Source: Mycolicibacterium sphagni
GTDB lineage: Bacteria; Actinomycetota; Actinomycetes; Mycobacteriales; Mycobacteriaceae
DNA length: 64,000 bases
Direction: 5' to 3'
Assembly: GCF_002250655.1 (NCBI RefSeq)
Contig: NZ_NOZR01000005.1
Location: forward strand, 1-64,000
Each line of letters starts with the position of its first letter. Within the stretch, counting starts at the first letter, position 1. The notes under the pieces were generated by a model. It was not told where the DNA came from, ran no database searches, and saw nothing but the letters and a program-made list of their open reading frames with translations. Both the position numbers and the translations under genes were made by a program. Positions 24,306-33,232 of this stretch are shown here, piece after piece.

Positions 24306-25778
24306 TCAGGACATCGCGGCGCGCGATTTGAGCGCCAACCAGAGCTCCATCCGCTCGTCGCCGTCATCGAGCCGTCGCCCGGTCAGCGCCGCAATACGTT
24401 CAATACGGTTGCGAACGGTGTTGCGATGCAGCGATAGCCGCGCCGCAGCCGGGTCCCAGGCACCGTTGACCCGCAGCCACTGATCCAGCGTCCGCAGCAA
24501 CTCCAGGCGCTCCCGCGGATCCAGCGCGTCCAGCGGGGCCAGCACCGCGTCCGCGAATCCACGCACGACCTCCGGGCTACCCAACGACACCAACAGCGAT
24601 ACCGTCTCGCTCTCACCGGCGGTCACGATGCGACCGAGTCGCGCGCTGACCGGTAGCAGCGAGCGGGCCTGCATCGCCGAAACGGACAGCGCCTCGGCCG
24701 CCACCGGCGCTCCGATCCCGCACGGCAGCCCCTCCGCATGGGCGCGCAACGTCTCGACCAGCATGTCGAGGTCGGCGTGGGCGATCTCGACGGTGTCACC
24801 GCGAACCAGCACCAGCGCGTCCCCGAGACCGGCCTGCAGCCGGAAGGCCAGCCTCTCGGCATCCTCGCCGGCGACAGTGGCCACCTGAAGCGGCGTTGGC
24901 CCCAAACCCACTCTGGCCAGCATCTGATGGGCACGTTCCCGCTTGATGCCGGGGCGCAGCAACTGGGCGAAGACCTGCGATCGGCGCTGACGCTCGACCT
25001 GTCCGGAAAGATTGCGGCGCTCGATGTCGACAGCGATCAGCGACACCAGAACACTGGAGGCGGCACGTGAGCGTAGGTCCATTTCTGCGCTGAGCGCTAT
25101 GTGCGCCAAAGGAATTCGCGATCCAACGGTGTGGATCTCGAAGCCGTCGACCACTGACCACGCCATGCCGGAGGCTCGCGCGGTGCCGACCGCCGCCATG
25201 GCTGCGGCGACCGACCCGGGGGCGGTGCCCGGCGTTGCGTCGACAAGCTGCCCGGCGGCGTCGCACACGATGCACGCAGCGTCGCTGGCTTGAGACCACG
25301 CCCCGAGCAGCGCCGCCAGCGGCGCGGAACTGGTCGCGACCGCGGTCAGGGCCCGGTTGATCTCCAACGCGGTGTGCAGTTCCCGACTCTCCTCGCGGGC
25401 GATGGTCTCGAACACCCACTTCGTGACCGCGATGAACGGTGTCTCGTCGGGAACCGTCAACAGCGCCACACCGCTCTCCTGCGCGGCGCGCATGAGCGGC
25501 TCCGGGCAGTCGTGATACGGCAACCCGTGACCAAGACCCAACGCCAGAGCTGCGACGCCGGCCGCCGCGCATTCGGACATATAGGCGCGACAATCCGCCA
25601 GGCGCATCGGCAGCAGCAGACCGACCGTCATCAGCAGCTCACCCCCGCGCAACCAGTCCGCCGGCGAGGTCAGCTCGCAGACATGCGCAGATCTCACTTC
25701 ACGCATCAGCTGGTCAGGCCCTGTCACCACCGTGAGGTTCAGGCTGGGCTCCCCCACCACGTCAGCGACAGTGAGCAC
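24306..25778 (-). CDS. PucR-family transcriptional regulator
   Basis: A regulator of about 490 residues with the PucR N-terminal sensor domain (MLTVADVVGEPSLNLTVVTGPDQLMREVRSAHVCEL), a central GGDEF-like domain and a C-terminal PucR-type HTH (LRVNGAWDPAAARLSLHRNTVRNRIERIAALTGRRLDD). PucR proteins typically activate purine, allantoin or amine catabolism genes. Start set at GTG 25778 because the family N-terminus begins with this motif; the open frame runs on upstream through the divergent promoter and permease antisense. It is divergent from the NCS1 permease operon. Confidence 0.9.
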   Translation of the reverse strand: MLTVADVVGEPSLNLTVVTGPDQLMREVRSAHVCELTSPADWLRGGELLMTVGLLLPMRLADCRAYMSECAAAGVAALALGLGHGLPYHDCPEPLMRAAQESGVALLTVPDETPFIAVTKWVFETIAREESRELHTALEINRALTAVATSSAPLAALLGAWSQASDAACIVCDAAGQLVDATPGTAPGSVAAAMAAVGTARASGMAWSVVDGFEIHTVGSRIPLAHIALSAEMDLRSRAASSVLVSLIAVDIERRNLSGQVERQRRSQVFAQLLRPGIKRERAHQMLARVGLGPTPLQVATVAGEDAERLAFRLQAGLGDALVLVRGDTVEIAHADLDMLVETLRAHAEGLPCGIGAPVAAEALSVSAMQARSLLPVSARLGRIVTAGESETVSLLVSLGSPEVVRGFADAVLAPLDALDPRERLELLRTLDQWLRVNGAWDPAAARLSLHRNTVRNRIERIAALTGRRLDDGDERMELWLALKSRAAMS

Positions 25779-25904
25779 GGCCGCATCCGCATGTACGCAT
25801 CGTCCAATCGTAGTGGGCAGATTGAACAATTCTGCTATGGCGCCGACCACAACGCCGGGCGCATCGTGACATGCAACCTGCTCGTTGGCCGCCTTGGAGG
25901 ACCC
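25779..25904. promoter_or_regulatory. divergent promoter region with candidate PucR operator
   Basis: A 126-bp region between the regulator and the permease. It contains ATTGAACAAT (25821-25830, palindromic apart from the centre) followed by TTCT, overlapping a GAA-N3-TTC dyad (25824-25832). No experimentally known PucR box is claimed. Confidence 0.3.
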
Positions 25905-27356
25905 GTGAACGTCGCCGCCGCAACCGTGGTCGAAACCCGATCGATCGACTACGTCCCCGATGACGAACGCCACGGCAAGGTCGGCCATCAGGGTCCGTTC
26001 TGGTTCGTGGGCAACTTCCAGCCATTCACCCTCGCCCTCGGCTTCGTCGGTCCCAGCCTCGGGCTGTCGCTGTGGTGGACCGTCATCGCCGGGCTCGCCG
26101 GCATCGCATTCGGGACGATCTTCATGGCGTTCCACGCGACTCAGGGACCAGTGCTCGGACTGCCCCAGATGATCCAGTCCCGAGCTCAGTTCGGCTACCG
26201 CGGCGTATTGCTGCCCCTGCTCGGAACTCTGTTCACCTTCGTCGGCTTCAACGTCGTCGACGTCGTCATCATCAAATCCGGGCTGGAGTCCATCTTCGGA
26301 TGGAACCCGCTGGCTGTGGCCGTCGTCATCACCGTCGTCGCCGCCCTGCTGGCGATCTACGGCCACGACCTGCTGCACCGGACGTTCCGGGTCCTGTTCT
26401 GGGTGTCCCTACCGCTGTGGCTGGCATTGAGTTTCGGCGTAGTGTTCGGCGCCGCCACCGGAACCGCATCGACGACAGGCGGTTTCAGCCTCGTCGCCGT
26501 CCTTGTGCAGTTCAGCGTCGCAGCGTCCTACAACATCACCTACGCCCCCTACGTCTCCGATTACAGTCGCTACTTGCCGCGCGACACCAAGCCGTCGTCG
26601 ATCATCGGCTCGGTCTTCGTCGGGGCCGCGGCCTCACCGGCTTGGCTTATCCCGCTCGGCGCCTGGATGGCCACGTATCTCGGCGCCACCGACGCCCTTT
26701 CCGGGATCAACGAGACCGGAAACCAGGTCGTGCCGGTCCTCGGCGCCGTGCTGGCGGTGGTGTCTGCCCTGGTCCTGGTTGCGACGATGGGCCTCAACGC
26801 CTACAGCGGCATGCTGACCGTCGTCACCGCCATCGACTCCCTCAAACCAGTCACGCCGACCCGCCGGCTGCGGGTTGTCACTATTGCCACCCTCGCAGTG
26901 CTCTGGCTGACGATGAGCCTGATGCTGACCAACGCCACCAACGCGCTGAACACCACCCTGCTGATCATGCTGTACCTGCTGGCCCCGTGGACCGCGGTCA
27001 ATCTGACCGACTACTTTTTCGTCCGCCGCGGCCATTACGTGATCGCCGACCTCTTCACTCCGCGCGGCATCTATGGCGCATGGTCCTGGCGTGGGCTGAC
27101 GGCCTTCCTGGCCGGCGTGATCGCCGAGATCCCGTTCGTCGATCTACCCTTCTTCGTCGGTCCGGCCGCGACCGCGATGGGCGAAGTCGACATCGCGTTC
27201 ATCGTCGGCATGCTGGTTTCCGGCGGGGTGTACGTCGCCCTGACCCGCACACTTGACGTGACCCGAGAGCTGGCGATGATCGAGGCCGACCCCACACTGG
27301 CCGACCCGGCCAGCGCGTCCGCTATCGCTCAAACCGTTGTCGAGGAGGAGCAATGA
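25905..27356 (+). CDS. NCS1-family permease (purine/cytosine/allantoin type)
   Basis: A 483-residue transporter with twelve predicted spans belonging to the nucleobase:cation symporter-1 family (codB-like). Conserved stretches: [18 protein letters not shown] at the N-terminus, [16 protein letters not shown], and [16 protein letters not shown]. The start is GTG 25905 with GGAGG five bases upstream; upstream in-frame sequence is a shadow of the pucR gene. Substrates of the family include cytosine, uracil, allantoin and hydantoins; the ureohydrolase coupled to it (ATGA overlap) suggests a guanidino or ureido compound here. Confidence 0.9.
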   Translation: MNVAAATVVETRSIDYVPDDERHGKVGHQGPFWFVGNFQPFTLALGFVGPSLGLSLWWTVIAGLAGIAFGTIFMAFHATQGPVLGLPQMIQSRAQFGYRGVLLPLLGTLFTFVGFNVVDVVIIKSGLESIFGWNPLAVAVVITVVAALLAIYGHDLLHRTFRVLFWVSLPLWLALSFGVVFGAATGTASTTGGFSLVAVLVQFSVAASYNITYAPYVSDYSRYLPRDTKPSSIIGSVFVGAAASPAWLIPLGAWMATYLGATDALSGINETGNQVVPVLGAVLAVVSALVLVATMGLNAYSGMLTVVTAIDSLKPVTPTRRLRVVTIATLAVLWLTMSLMLTNATNALNTTLLIMLYLLAPWTAVNLTDYFFVRRGHYVIADLFTPRGIYGAWSWRGLTAFLAGVIAEIPFVDLPFFVGPAATAMGEVDIAFIVGMLVSGGVYVALTRTLDVTRELAMIEADPTLADPASASAIAQTVVEEEQ

Positions 27357-28297
27357 CATCCGACATCGTCGGACCCGTCGACGCGACCAAATACCCGCGT
27401 TACACCGAACCGTCGACGTTCGCACGGCTGCCTCGCATCTCCGAGGTCTCCAGCGCCGACGTTCGCATCGTGGGTGTGCCGTTCGACAGCGGCGTGTCGT
27501 ACCGGCCGGGCGCCCGGTTCGGGCCCTCGCACGTACGGGCAGCCTCCAAGCTGCTGCGCCCGTACAACCCGGCACTCGGTGTGGAGCCGTTCACCGCCCA
27601 GCAGGTGGCCGACTGCGGCGATATCGCGGTCAATCCGTTCAACCTCGACGACGCCATCGCCACGATCGACACCGCGATGACCGATCTGCGCAAGGACGGG
27701 TCGACGGTGCTGACGATCGGCGGTGACCACACCATCGCGCTGCCAATCCTGCGTTCCCTGGCCCGCGACCACGGCAAGGTGGCCGTGCTTCATTTCGACG
27801 CTCACCTCGACACCTGGGACACCTACTTCGGGGCGCCCTACACCCACGGCACCCCGTTTCGGCGGGCCAGCGAGGAAGGGCTGATCGACATGGAGCGCTC
27901 GTTGCACATGGGGATCCGCGGCCCGCTCTACAGCAAGACCGACCTGGAGGACGACTCCGTGTTGGGCTTTCAGGTGATCCGCTCCGACGATTACGAATTC
28001 GACGGTGTCGCAAGCATTGTCGAGCGGATGCGTAAGCGGCTTGACGGTGGCCCGGTGTACGTCTCGATCGACATCGACGTGCTCGATCCGGCGCACGCCC
28101 CCGGCACCGGCACACCCGAGGCCGGTGGGCTGACCTCCCGCGAACTGCTCAACACCCTGCGCGGGCTGGTCGGTCTCGACGTGGTCGGCGCCGACATCGT
28201 CGAGGTGGCCCCGGCCTACGACCACGCCGAGATGACGGGCATCGCCGCCGCCCATGTCGGGTTCGAACTTCTGTCGGTGCTGGCGGCCAACCGATAG
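27353..28297 (+). CDS. agmatinase / ureohydrolase family enzyme
   Basis: A 314-residue binuclear manganese ureohydrolase. All metal-ligand motifs are intact: GGDHT (about 123), FDAHLDTWD (about 147-155) and [19 protein letters not shown] (about 238-256). It hydrolyses a guanidino group to urea and an amine. Agmatine to putrescine is the reference reaction; guanidinobutyrase and related activities have the same motifs. It overlaps the NCS1 permease stop by 4 nt (ATGA), so import and hydrolysis are coupled, presumably under the PucR regulator. Confidence 0.93.
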   Translation: MTSDIVGPVDATKYPRYTEPSTFARLPRISEVSSADVRIVGVPFDSGVSYRPGARFGPSHVRAASKLLRPYNPALGVEPFTAQQVADCGDIAVNPFNLDDAIATIDTAMTDLRKDGSTVLTIGGDHTIALPILRSLARDHGKVAVLHFDAHLDTWDTYFGAPYTHGTPFRRASEEGLIDMERSLHMGIRGPLYSKTDLEDDSVLGFQVIRSDDYEFDGVASIVERMRKRLDGGPVYVSIDIDVLDPAHAPGTGTPEAGGLTSRELLNTLRGLVGLDVVGADIVEVAPAYDHAEMTGIAAAHVGFELLSVLAANR

Positions 28298-28300
28298 GCT
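28295..28300 (+). promoter_or_regulatory. -10 hexamer TAGGCT for leaderless cyclase gene
   Basis: TAGGCT overlaps the ureohydrolase stop codon TAG and ends 6 nt before the cyclase GTG, so the cyclase could be transcribed independently even though only 9 nt separate the two genes. Confidence 0.5.
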
Positions 28301-28306
28301 GCCAAG

Positions 28307-29650
28307 GTGGGCACCCTGCGGAAATGCGCTGGTTCGGTGTCGCCAGACGGGCCGGCCCAGCGCGCGGACTGCGAGCGCATGCAACGGCGTGCGCCGGCCC
28401 GCAACCTGCATTGGGCCGAATCCATCGCACGCCGCCAGCGGGTGCTCAACATCGCGGCGATGATGGCCGCCGTCGTCACCGCTGTGGTGGGGCTGCTGCA
28501 GATCCTGTTCGCCGACGGCGTGCTGGCGCTCGGGTTGATAAACCTGGCCACCGCGGGCATCTTCGTGCTGGTTCCGCTGCTGCATCGCTTCGGCGACATC
28601 ATCGCCGCCGTGGTATTCGTCTTCTTCGCCTTCCTATCGCTGACGATCGTCGGCTGGCAGGTCGGGACGGATTCCGGTATCCAGTTCTATTACTTGGTGT
28701 CGGCGTCGCTGGCGGTGCTGGTGCTTGGCGTCGAACACGTGTTGCTGGCCTCGGTCGTGGTGGCGATCGGTGCGGGGCTGACGATCGCCTCGCAGTTCCT
28801 GGTGCCCGGCGACACCGGGGTTCAGCCACGCTGGTTGGTCAACGCCGGCTTCGTCATCACCACGGTGTCGGCGTGCGTGATGATCTTCGCGACGGTCTGG
28901 TACGCCATGCGCGAGGTGTCGCGGGCCGAGGCGGCAATGGAATTCGAGTACCTGCGCTCCGAGGCACTGCTGGCCAACATCCTGCCTGCCAGCATCGCGG
29001 CCCGGCTGAAGGACCCGGCCCGCGGCGTGATCGCCGACCGGTTCGACGACGCCTCGATCCTGTTCGCCGACATCGCCGGTTTCACCGAGCGGGCCAGCCA
29101 GATCCCGCCCGCCGAGCTGGTGCGCTTCCTCGATCGGCTCTACACCACCTTCGACCGACTGGTCGACAAACACGGTCTGGAGAAGATCAAGACCACTGGC
29201 GACTCGTACATGGTGGTCAGTGGAGTTCCGCAACCGCGGGACGACCACGTCGAGGCGCTGGCGAACCTGGCCCTGGACATGACCAAGGCGGTGCGGGACC
29301 TGCGCGACCCGAACGGCCAGCCGGTGCCCCTGCGGATGGGGATGGCCGCAGGCCCGGTGGTGGCCGGCGTGGTCGGGGCGCGCCGGTTCTTCTACGACGT
29401 GTGGGGCGACGCGGTCAACGTCGCCTCCCGGATGGAGACCACCGACCTCGAGGGACACATCCAACTCCCCCAGGACGTCTATGAACGCCTGCGGGACCGC
29501 TTCGTTCTCGAAGAGCGCGGCGACGTCGAGGTCAAAGGCAAGGGCTTGATGCACACGTGGTACCTCGTCGGTCGCCGCCCGCTGCCGGAAGCGGACAGCG
29601 ATCGACCCACGCAGGAAGAGACGGGGCGCGTCGAGAGTCCAACCGGATAG
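28307..29650 (+). CDS. cya: class III adenylate cyclase, six-helix membrane anchor
   Basis: A 447-residue membrane cyclase equivalent to Rv1625c: a cytosolic N-terminus, six membrane spans (about residues 47-210) and a C-terminal class III catalytic domain (about 245-425). Metal-binding Asp in ILFADIAGF, Lys and Asp of the substrate pocket in KIKTTGDSYM and the transition-state Asn/Arg in DVWGDAVNVASRME are all present, so an active homodimer is expected, making cAMP from ATP. Start GTG 28307 is supported by TAGGCT 6 nt upstream. The gene converges on the amino-acid ABC operon with a 9-nt gap. Confidence 0.94.
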   Translation: MGTLRKCAGSVSPDGPAQRADCERMQRRAPARNLHWAESIARRQRVLNIAAMMAAVVTAVVGLLQILFADGVLALGLINLATAGIFVLVPLLHRFGDIIAAVVFVFFAFLSLTIVGWQVGTDSGIQFYYLVSASLAVLVLGVEHVLLASVVVAIGAGLTIASQFLVPGDTGVQPRWLVNAGFVITTVSACVMIFATVWYAMREVSRAEAAMEFEYLRSEALLANILPASIAARLKDPARGVIADRFDDASILFADIAGFTERASQIPPAELVRFLDRLYTTFDRLVDKHGLEKIKTTGDSYMVVSGVPQPRDDHVEALANLALDMTKAVRDLRDPNGQPVPLRMGMAAGPVVAGVVGARRFFYDVWGDAVNVASRMETTDLEGHIQLPQDVYERLRDRFVLEERGDVEVKGKGLMHTWYLVGRRPLPEADSDRPTQEETGRVESPTG

Positions 29651-29659
29651 CCCGCTGAG

Positions 29660-30427
29660 CTACATGACTTTCGACAGAAAGGCCTTGGTGCGGTCGTGCT
29701 GAGGATTACTCAAAACCTCACGGGGTGCCCCGCTCTCGACGATCACACCGCCGTCCATGAACACCAGCTCGTCGGCGACTTCCCGCGCGAAGCCCATCTC
29801 ATGGGTCACCACGATCATCGTCATGCCTTGGCTGGCAAGCTTTTTCATCACACCCAGTACCTCGCCGACGAGCTCAGGGTCCAGCGCCGAGGTAGGCTCG
29901 TCGAACAGCATCAGCTTGGGATCCATCGCCAGCGCACGCGCGATCGCCACCCGCTGCTGCTGCCCACCGGACAGCTGTGCGGGATAGGCGTCAGCCTTGT
30001 CCGACAGCCCCACCTGCGCGAGTAAGTCACGGGCCCGCGTAAGGGCGGCAGACTTCTTGACTCGCTTGACGTGTTGCGGCGCCTCGACGACGTTGGCCAG
30101 CGCCGTACGGTGCGGGAACAAGTTGAAGTGCTGGAAGACCATCCCGATGTCGCGGCGTTGTTTGGCCGCATCCCGTGGCGCCATCTCGTAGAGCTTGCCA
30201 TTGCGCTCGCGATAGCCGATCAGGTCTCCGTCAACGTAAAGCCTTCCCGCGCTGACGTTCTCGAGGTGGTTGATGCACCGCAGGAACGTCGACTTGCCAG
30301 AGCCCGACGGGCCGACTAGCACGAGCACCTGGCCGCGGTCCACCGTCAGGGTCACACCCTTGAGCACCGACAGCGCTCCGAAGTCCTTGCACACCCGCTC
30401 GGCGCGCACCATCGGTTCGGTGGTCAT
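29660..30427 (-). CDS. polar amino-acid ABC transporter ATPase
   Basis: A 255-residue ATPase of the PAAT (GlnQ/HisP) family: Walker [19 protein letters not shown], signature [15 protein letters not shown] and Walker [15 protein letters not shown]. The stretch [16 protein letters not shown] is typical. It overlaps the permease stop by 4 nt. Last gene of the three-gene importer; the substrate (Gln, Glu, Asp or cystine) cannot be told from the ATPase. Confidence 0.93.
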   Translation of the reverse strand: MTTEPMVRAERVCKDFGALSVLKGVTLTVDRGQVLVLVGPSGSGKSTFLRCINHLENVSAGRLYVDGDLIGYRERNGKLYEMAPRDAAKQRRDIGMVFQHFNLFPHRTALANVVEAPQHVKRVKKSAALTRARDLLAQVGLSDKADAYPAQLSGGQQQRVAIARALAMDPKLMLFDEPTSALDPELVGEVLGVMKKLASQGMTMIVVTHEMGFAREVADELVFMDGGVIVESGAPREVLSNPQHDRTKAFLSKVM

Positions 30428-31344
30428 ACATGTCCTGTCTCGGTGATGGTCTGCGCCTTCGCCAGTGCCTCCAGCTGTTTGGAGGTCAATTTCCTGGAGA
30501 TACCGCGCGAGAAGTACTTCTCCAGGTAGTACTGCCCCACCATCAACACGCTGGTGATCACCAGATACCAGGTCGCCGCCACCAGCAGCATGGGAACCGG
30601 CTCGAAGGTCCGGGCGGCGATCTCCCGGGAAGCGATGCTGTAGAGGTCATACGAATAGGGCACAGCCGTCACGAGCGACGTGGTCTTCAGCATGCTGATG
30701 ACCTCGTTGCCGGTCGGCGGAATGATGACACGCATGGCCTGCGGAAGCACGGTGCGGCGCATTGTCATTCCCCACGACATGCCCAGCGCGGTTGACGCCT
30801 CCGCCTGCCCTTCGGGCACCGAAGTGATTCCGGCGCGGATGATTTCGGCCATGTAGGCGGCTTCGTTGAGGCCGAGGCCGATCACCGCCAGTAGGAACGG
30901 GATGGAGAGATCCTGCAGGTCGAGGTGAAAGAACGTTGGCCCGAACGGGATACCGAGCTGGATGTTCTGGTAGACCGTCGGGATCAGCCCCCAGAACACC
31001 AGCTGCACGTACACCGGTGTGCCACGGAAGATCCACAGGAAAACCCATGCCACCGAACCGAATACCGGGTTCGGAGACAACCGCATCACCGACATCACCA
31101 CACCGAGCACAATGCCCAGCACCATGGCGTACACCGTCAGCTGCAGCGTGTTGCTCACGCCGAGCATGATCCGGTCGTTGAACAGATATTCGCGATACGT
31201 CGACCAGCCGTAGGCCGGGTTGGTGCCTGCTCCGTAGAGGAACAGAGCGACCAGAACGATGATGACGGTCGCCCCCACCCACCGCCAGGGATGTCGAAGT
31301 GGTACCGCGTTGATGGCAGGTGGGGCCGACTCGTCGACACTCAT
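30424..31344 (-). CDS. polar amino-acid ABC transporter permease
   Basis: A 306-residue permease with a leading cytosolic stretch and about five spans; the EAA loop ([30 protein letters not shown]) that contacts the ATPase is clear. Works as a homodimer. Follows the binding-protein gene by 5 nt. Confidence 0.92.
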   Translation of the reverse strand: MSVDESAPPAINAVPLRHPWRWVGATVIIVLVALFLYGAGTNPAYGWSTYREYLFNDRIMLGVSNTLQLTVYAMVLGIVLGVVMSVMRLSPNPVFGSVAWVFLWIFRGTPVYVQLVFWGLIPTVYQNIQLGIPFGPTFFHLDLQDLSIPFLLAVIGLGLNEAAYMAEIIRAGITSVPEGQAEASTALGMSWGMTMRRTVLPQAMRVIIPPTGNEVISMLKTTSLVTAVPYSYDLYSIASREIAARTFEPVPMLLVAATWYLVITSVLMVGQYYLEKYFSRGISRKLTSKQLEALAKAQTITETGHV

Positions 31345-31349
31345 ATCGC

Positions 31350-32276
31350 TTAGCTGGTCCCCCCATTGATGACCGGCTTGGTGACCATCCCCGACTCGAC
31401 GCCCCAGTTGCTGGCGATCGTCTTGTAGTCACCGGTGTCGATGAGATGCTGCAGGGCCTTCTGCAGCGACGCAGCCAGTGGCGACCCCTTCGCGACCGGC
31501 CAGCCGTACGGGGCCGACTCGAAGATCTCGCCTGCGGCCTCGAGCTTGCCGTTGCTCTGCTTGATGGCATACGCGGTCACCGGCGAGTCCGCCGACATCG
31601 CGTCGGCCTGACCGAGCACCACGGCGTTGGTGGCGGCGTCCTGGCCGTCGAACTTCAGGATCTGGATAGCCGGTTTGCCGGCGTCGGTGCACGCCTTGCT
31701 CTTAGCCGGCAACTCGTCGGTCTCCTCGGTGGTGGTCGCCTGCACGGCCACCTTCTTGCCGCACGCGTTGTTGGGGTCGATCGGTGCGCCGGGCCGCTGC
31801 GCCCAGAGGATGCCGGCCGAGAAGTAGTCGACGAAGTCGACCGACTGCTGGCGCTCCTTGGTGTCGGTGAATGACGACATGCCGACGTTGAAGGTGCCCT
31901 GCTGAATCGACGGGATGATCTTGGCGAAATCGGCTTCGCGGTAGTCGGCGGTCAGGCCGAGGGTGGAGGCGATGGCGTTCATCAGGTCGACGTCGAAGCC
32001 GACGATCTTGCCGCTGGAATCCTTGAATTCGTTAGGCGCATAAGGGATGTTCACGCCCACGACGAGCTTGCCCGACTTCTTGATGTCGTCCGGCAGGGTG
32101 GCCGCGATATCGTCGACCTTTTGGGCTTTGGCCGCGGTGGTCGAGGTCGACGGGCCTGCGCCGGAATCACTCTTGCTGCTACAGCCCGACAGGGCTAGGG
32201 CCCCTGCTACGGCGACGATCCCGGCGGCACGCCACCAGTACTGCGCCCCGCGACGGTCTTGACGTCCTGTTAGCAC
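31350..32276 (-). CDS. polar amino-acid ABC transporter substrate-binding lipoprotein
   Basis: A 308-residue solute-binding protein of family 3 (SBP_bac_3). The signal peptide has lipobox LALSGC. The core shows GFDVDLMNAIASTLGL and YREADFAKIIPSIQQGTFNVGMSSFTDTKERQQSVDFVDYF. Start at GTG 32276 (MLTGRQDRRG) with GAGG five bases upstream. First gene of the operon; the 271 nt upstream up to the HdeD-like gene hold both promoters, but I could not fix a regulator site there. Confidence 0.92.
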   Translation of the reverse strand: MLTGRQDRRGAQYWWRAAGIVAVAGALALSGCSSKSDSGAGPSTSTTAAKAQKVDDIAATLPDDIKKSGKLVVGVNIPYAPNEFKDSSGKIVGFDVDLMNAIASTLGLTADYREADFAKIIPSIQQGTFNVGMSSFTDTKERQQSVDFVDYFSAGILWAQRPGAPIDPNNACGKKVAVQATTTEETDELPAKSKACTDAGKPAIQILKFDGQDAATNAVVLGQADAMSADSPVTAYAIKQSNGKLEAAGEIFESAPYGWPVAKGSPLAASLQKALQHLIDTGDYKTIASNWGVESGMVTKPVINGGTS

Positions 32277-32547
32277 GGTTGCCTCATTTCTCTCGACTGC
32301 ATCCGGGCTGTCCTGCCCGAAACTAATGGCGTGGTCCAGGTTTTGTAATGCCGGTAACGGAACAGTAGTAGAGGCGTAACCATCCGGCAGCGGATCCACA
32401 GGTACGGCCAGCTAGCGTGGTCGGGCGTGCGTACCGGTTGTCGCTGTACGACCAGAGCGAGGGCGACAACATTCTCTAAACCCGAATTCACCCGGTGAAC
32501 TGCCCAAATACCGCAACTGGCCAGCGGGTTGTGCAAGACTTCCGGCC

Positions 32548-33123
32548 ATGACAACCACCTCTACCCCGCCGCTGCTGCCGCACTTGTGGAAGTCGGTCCT
32601 GCTGTCGGGACTGCTGTCACTCGTGCTGGGCGCACTGGTGCTCGCCTGGCCAGCCAAGACCATCCTCGTCGCCGCGATCTTCTTCGGCGCCTACCTTCTG
32701 GTGACGGGCATCTCACAGGTGTTCCACGCCTTCACTCTGCACGTGTCCGCCGGCGGACGCGTGTTGCTGTTCATCAGCGGTGCCGCCGCGTTGATCTTGG
32801 CCGTGCTGTGCTTCCGCAGCATCCAGAACTCCATTCTGCTGCTGGCTATCTGGATCGGCATCGGCTTCATCTTCCGGGGTGTCGCCACCACGGTCTCGGC
32901 CATCAGCGATCCCGATACCCCCGGGCGCGGCTGGGAGATTTTCGTCGGCGTCATCACCCTCATCGCGGGCATCGTGGTGCTGGCCTCGCCGTTCCCCTCG
33001 CTGGCCACGCTGACCATCGTGGTGGGCGTCTGGCTGGTCGTGATCGGTGTCTTCGAGGTCGTGGCGTCCTTCGGCATCCGCAAGGCATCCAAGAACCTGG
33101 GCGAACGGATCGCAGCGCCCTAA
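32548..33123 (+). CDS. HdeD-family (DUF308) membrane protein
   Basis: A 191-residue protein with six membrane spans of the HdeD/DUF308 family (Rv1624c by position and length). The short repeated helix pairs, for example GALVLAWPAKTILVAAIFFGAYLLVTGI, are characteristic. HdeD is linked to acid resistance in enterobacteria; in mycobacteria the role is unknown. Conserved location between the cyclase region and cydA. Confidence 0.85.
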   Translation: MTTTSTPPLLPHLWKSVLLSGLLSLVLGALVLAWPAKTILVAAIFFGAYLLVTGISQVFHAFTLHVSAGGRVLLFISGAAALILAVLCFRSIQNSILLLAIWIGIGFIFRGVATTVSAISDPDTPGRGWEIFVGVITLIAGIVVLASPFPSLATLTIVVGVWLVVIGVFEVVASFGIRKASKNLGERIAAP

Positions 33124-33135
33124 CTTCTCCAATCT

Positions 33136-33150
33136 GGGGCCAAAAGCCCC
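33136..33150 (+). terminator. GC-rich hairpin after hdeD-like gene
   Basis: GGGGC-CAAAA-GCCCC 13 nt after the stop codon of the HdeD-like gene. The stem is short and lacks a clear U-tract, as is common for mycobacterial terminators. It separates this gene from the cyd promoter. Confidence 0.45.
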
Positions 33151-33171
33151 TAGCGCGGACGGCGCGGATTG

Positions 33172-33190
33172 CTACTACACTCTGTCGTAG
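33172..33190. promoter_or_regulatory. 19-bp dyad in the cydA promoter, BlaI/MecI-like
   Basis: CTACTACACTCTGTCGTAG is palindromic except one position pair (CTAC.ACA-N3-TGT.GTAG). The spacing and TACA/TGT core resemble operators of the BlaI/MecI/CopY family. It contains TACACT (33176-33181), a plausible -10 for cydA, so a bound repressor would block initiation. The identity of the regulator is inferred. Confidence 0.5.
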
Positions 33191-33232
33191 ATAGCCGATC
33201 CGCGCCTTTCGCTTGCTTTGGGGAGTGTGGCC

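Noticed and set aside
24306..26378. 690-residue version of the PucR protein
   Set aside because: The first 200 residues are low-complexity antisense to the permease gene; the PucR N-terminal motif starts at 25778.
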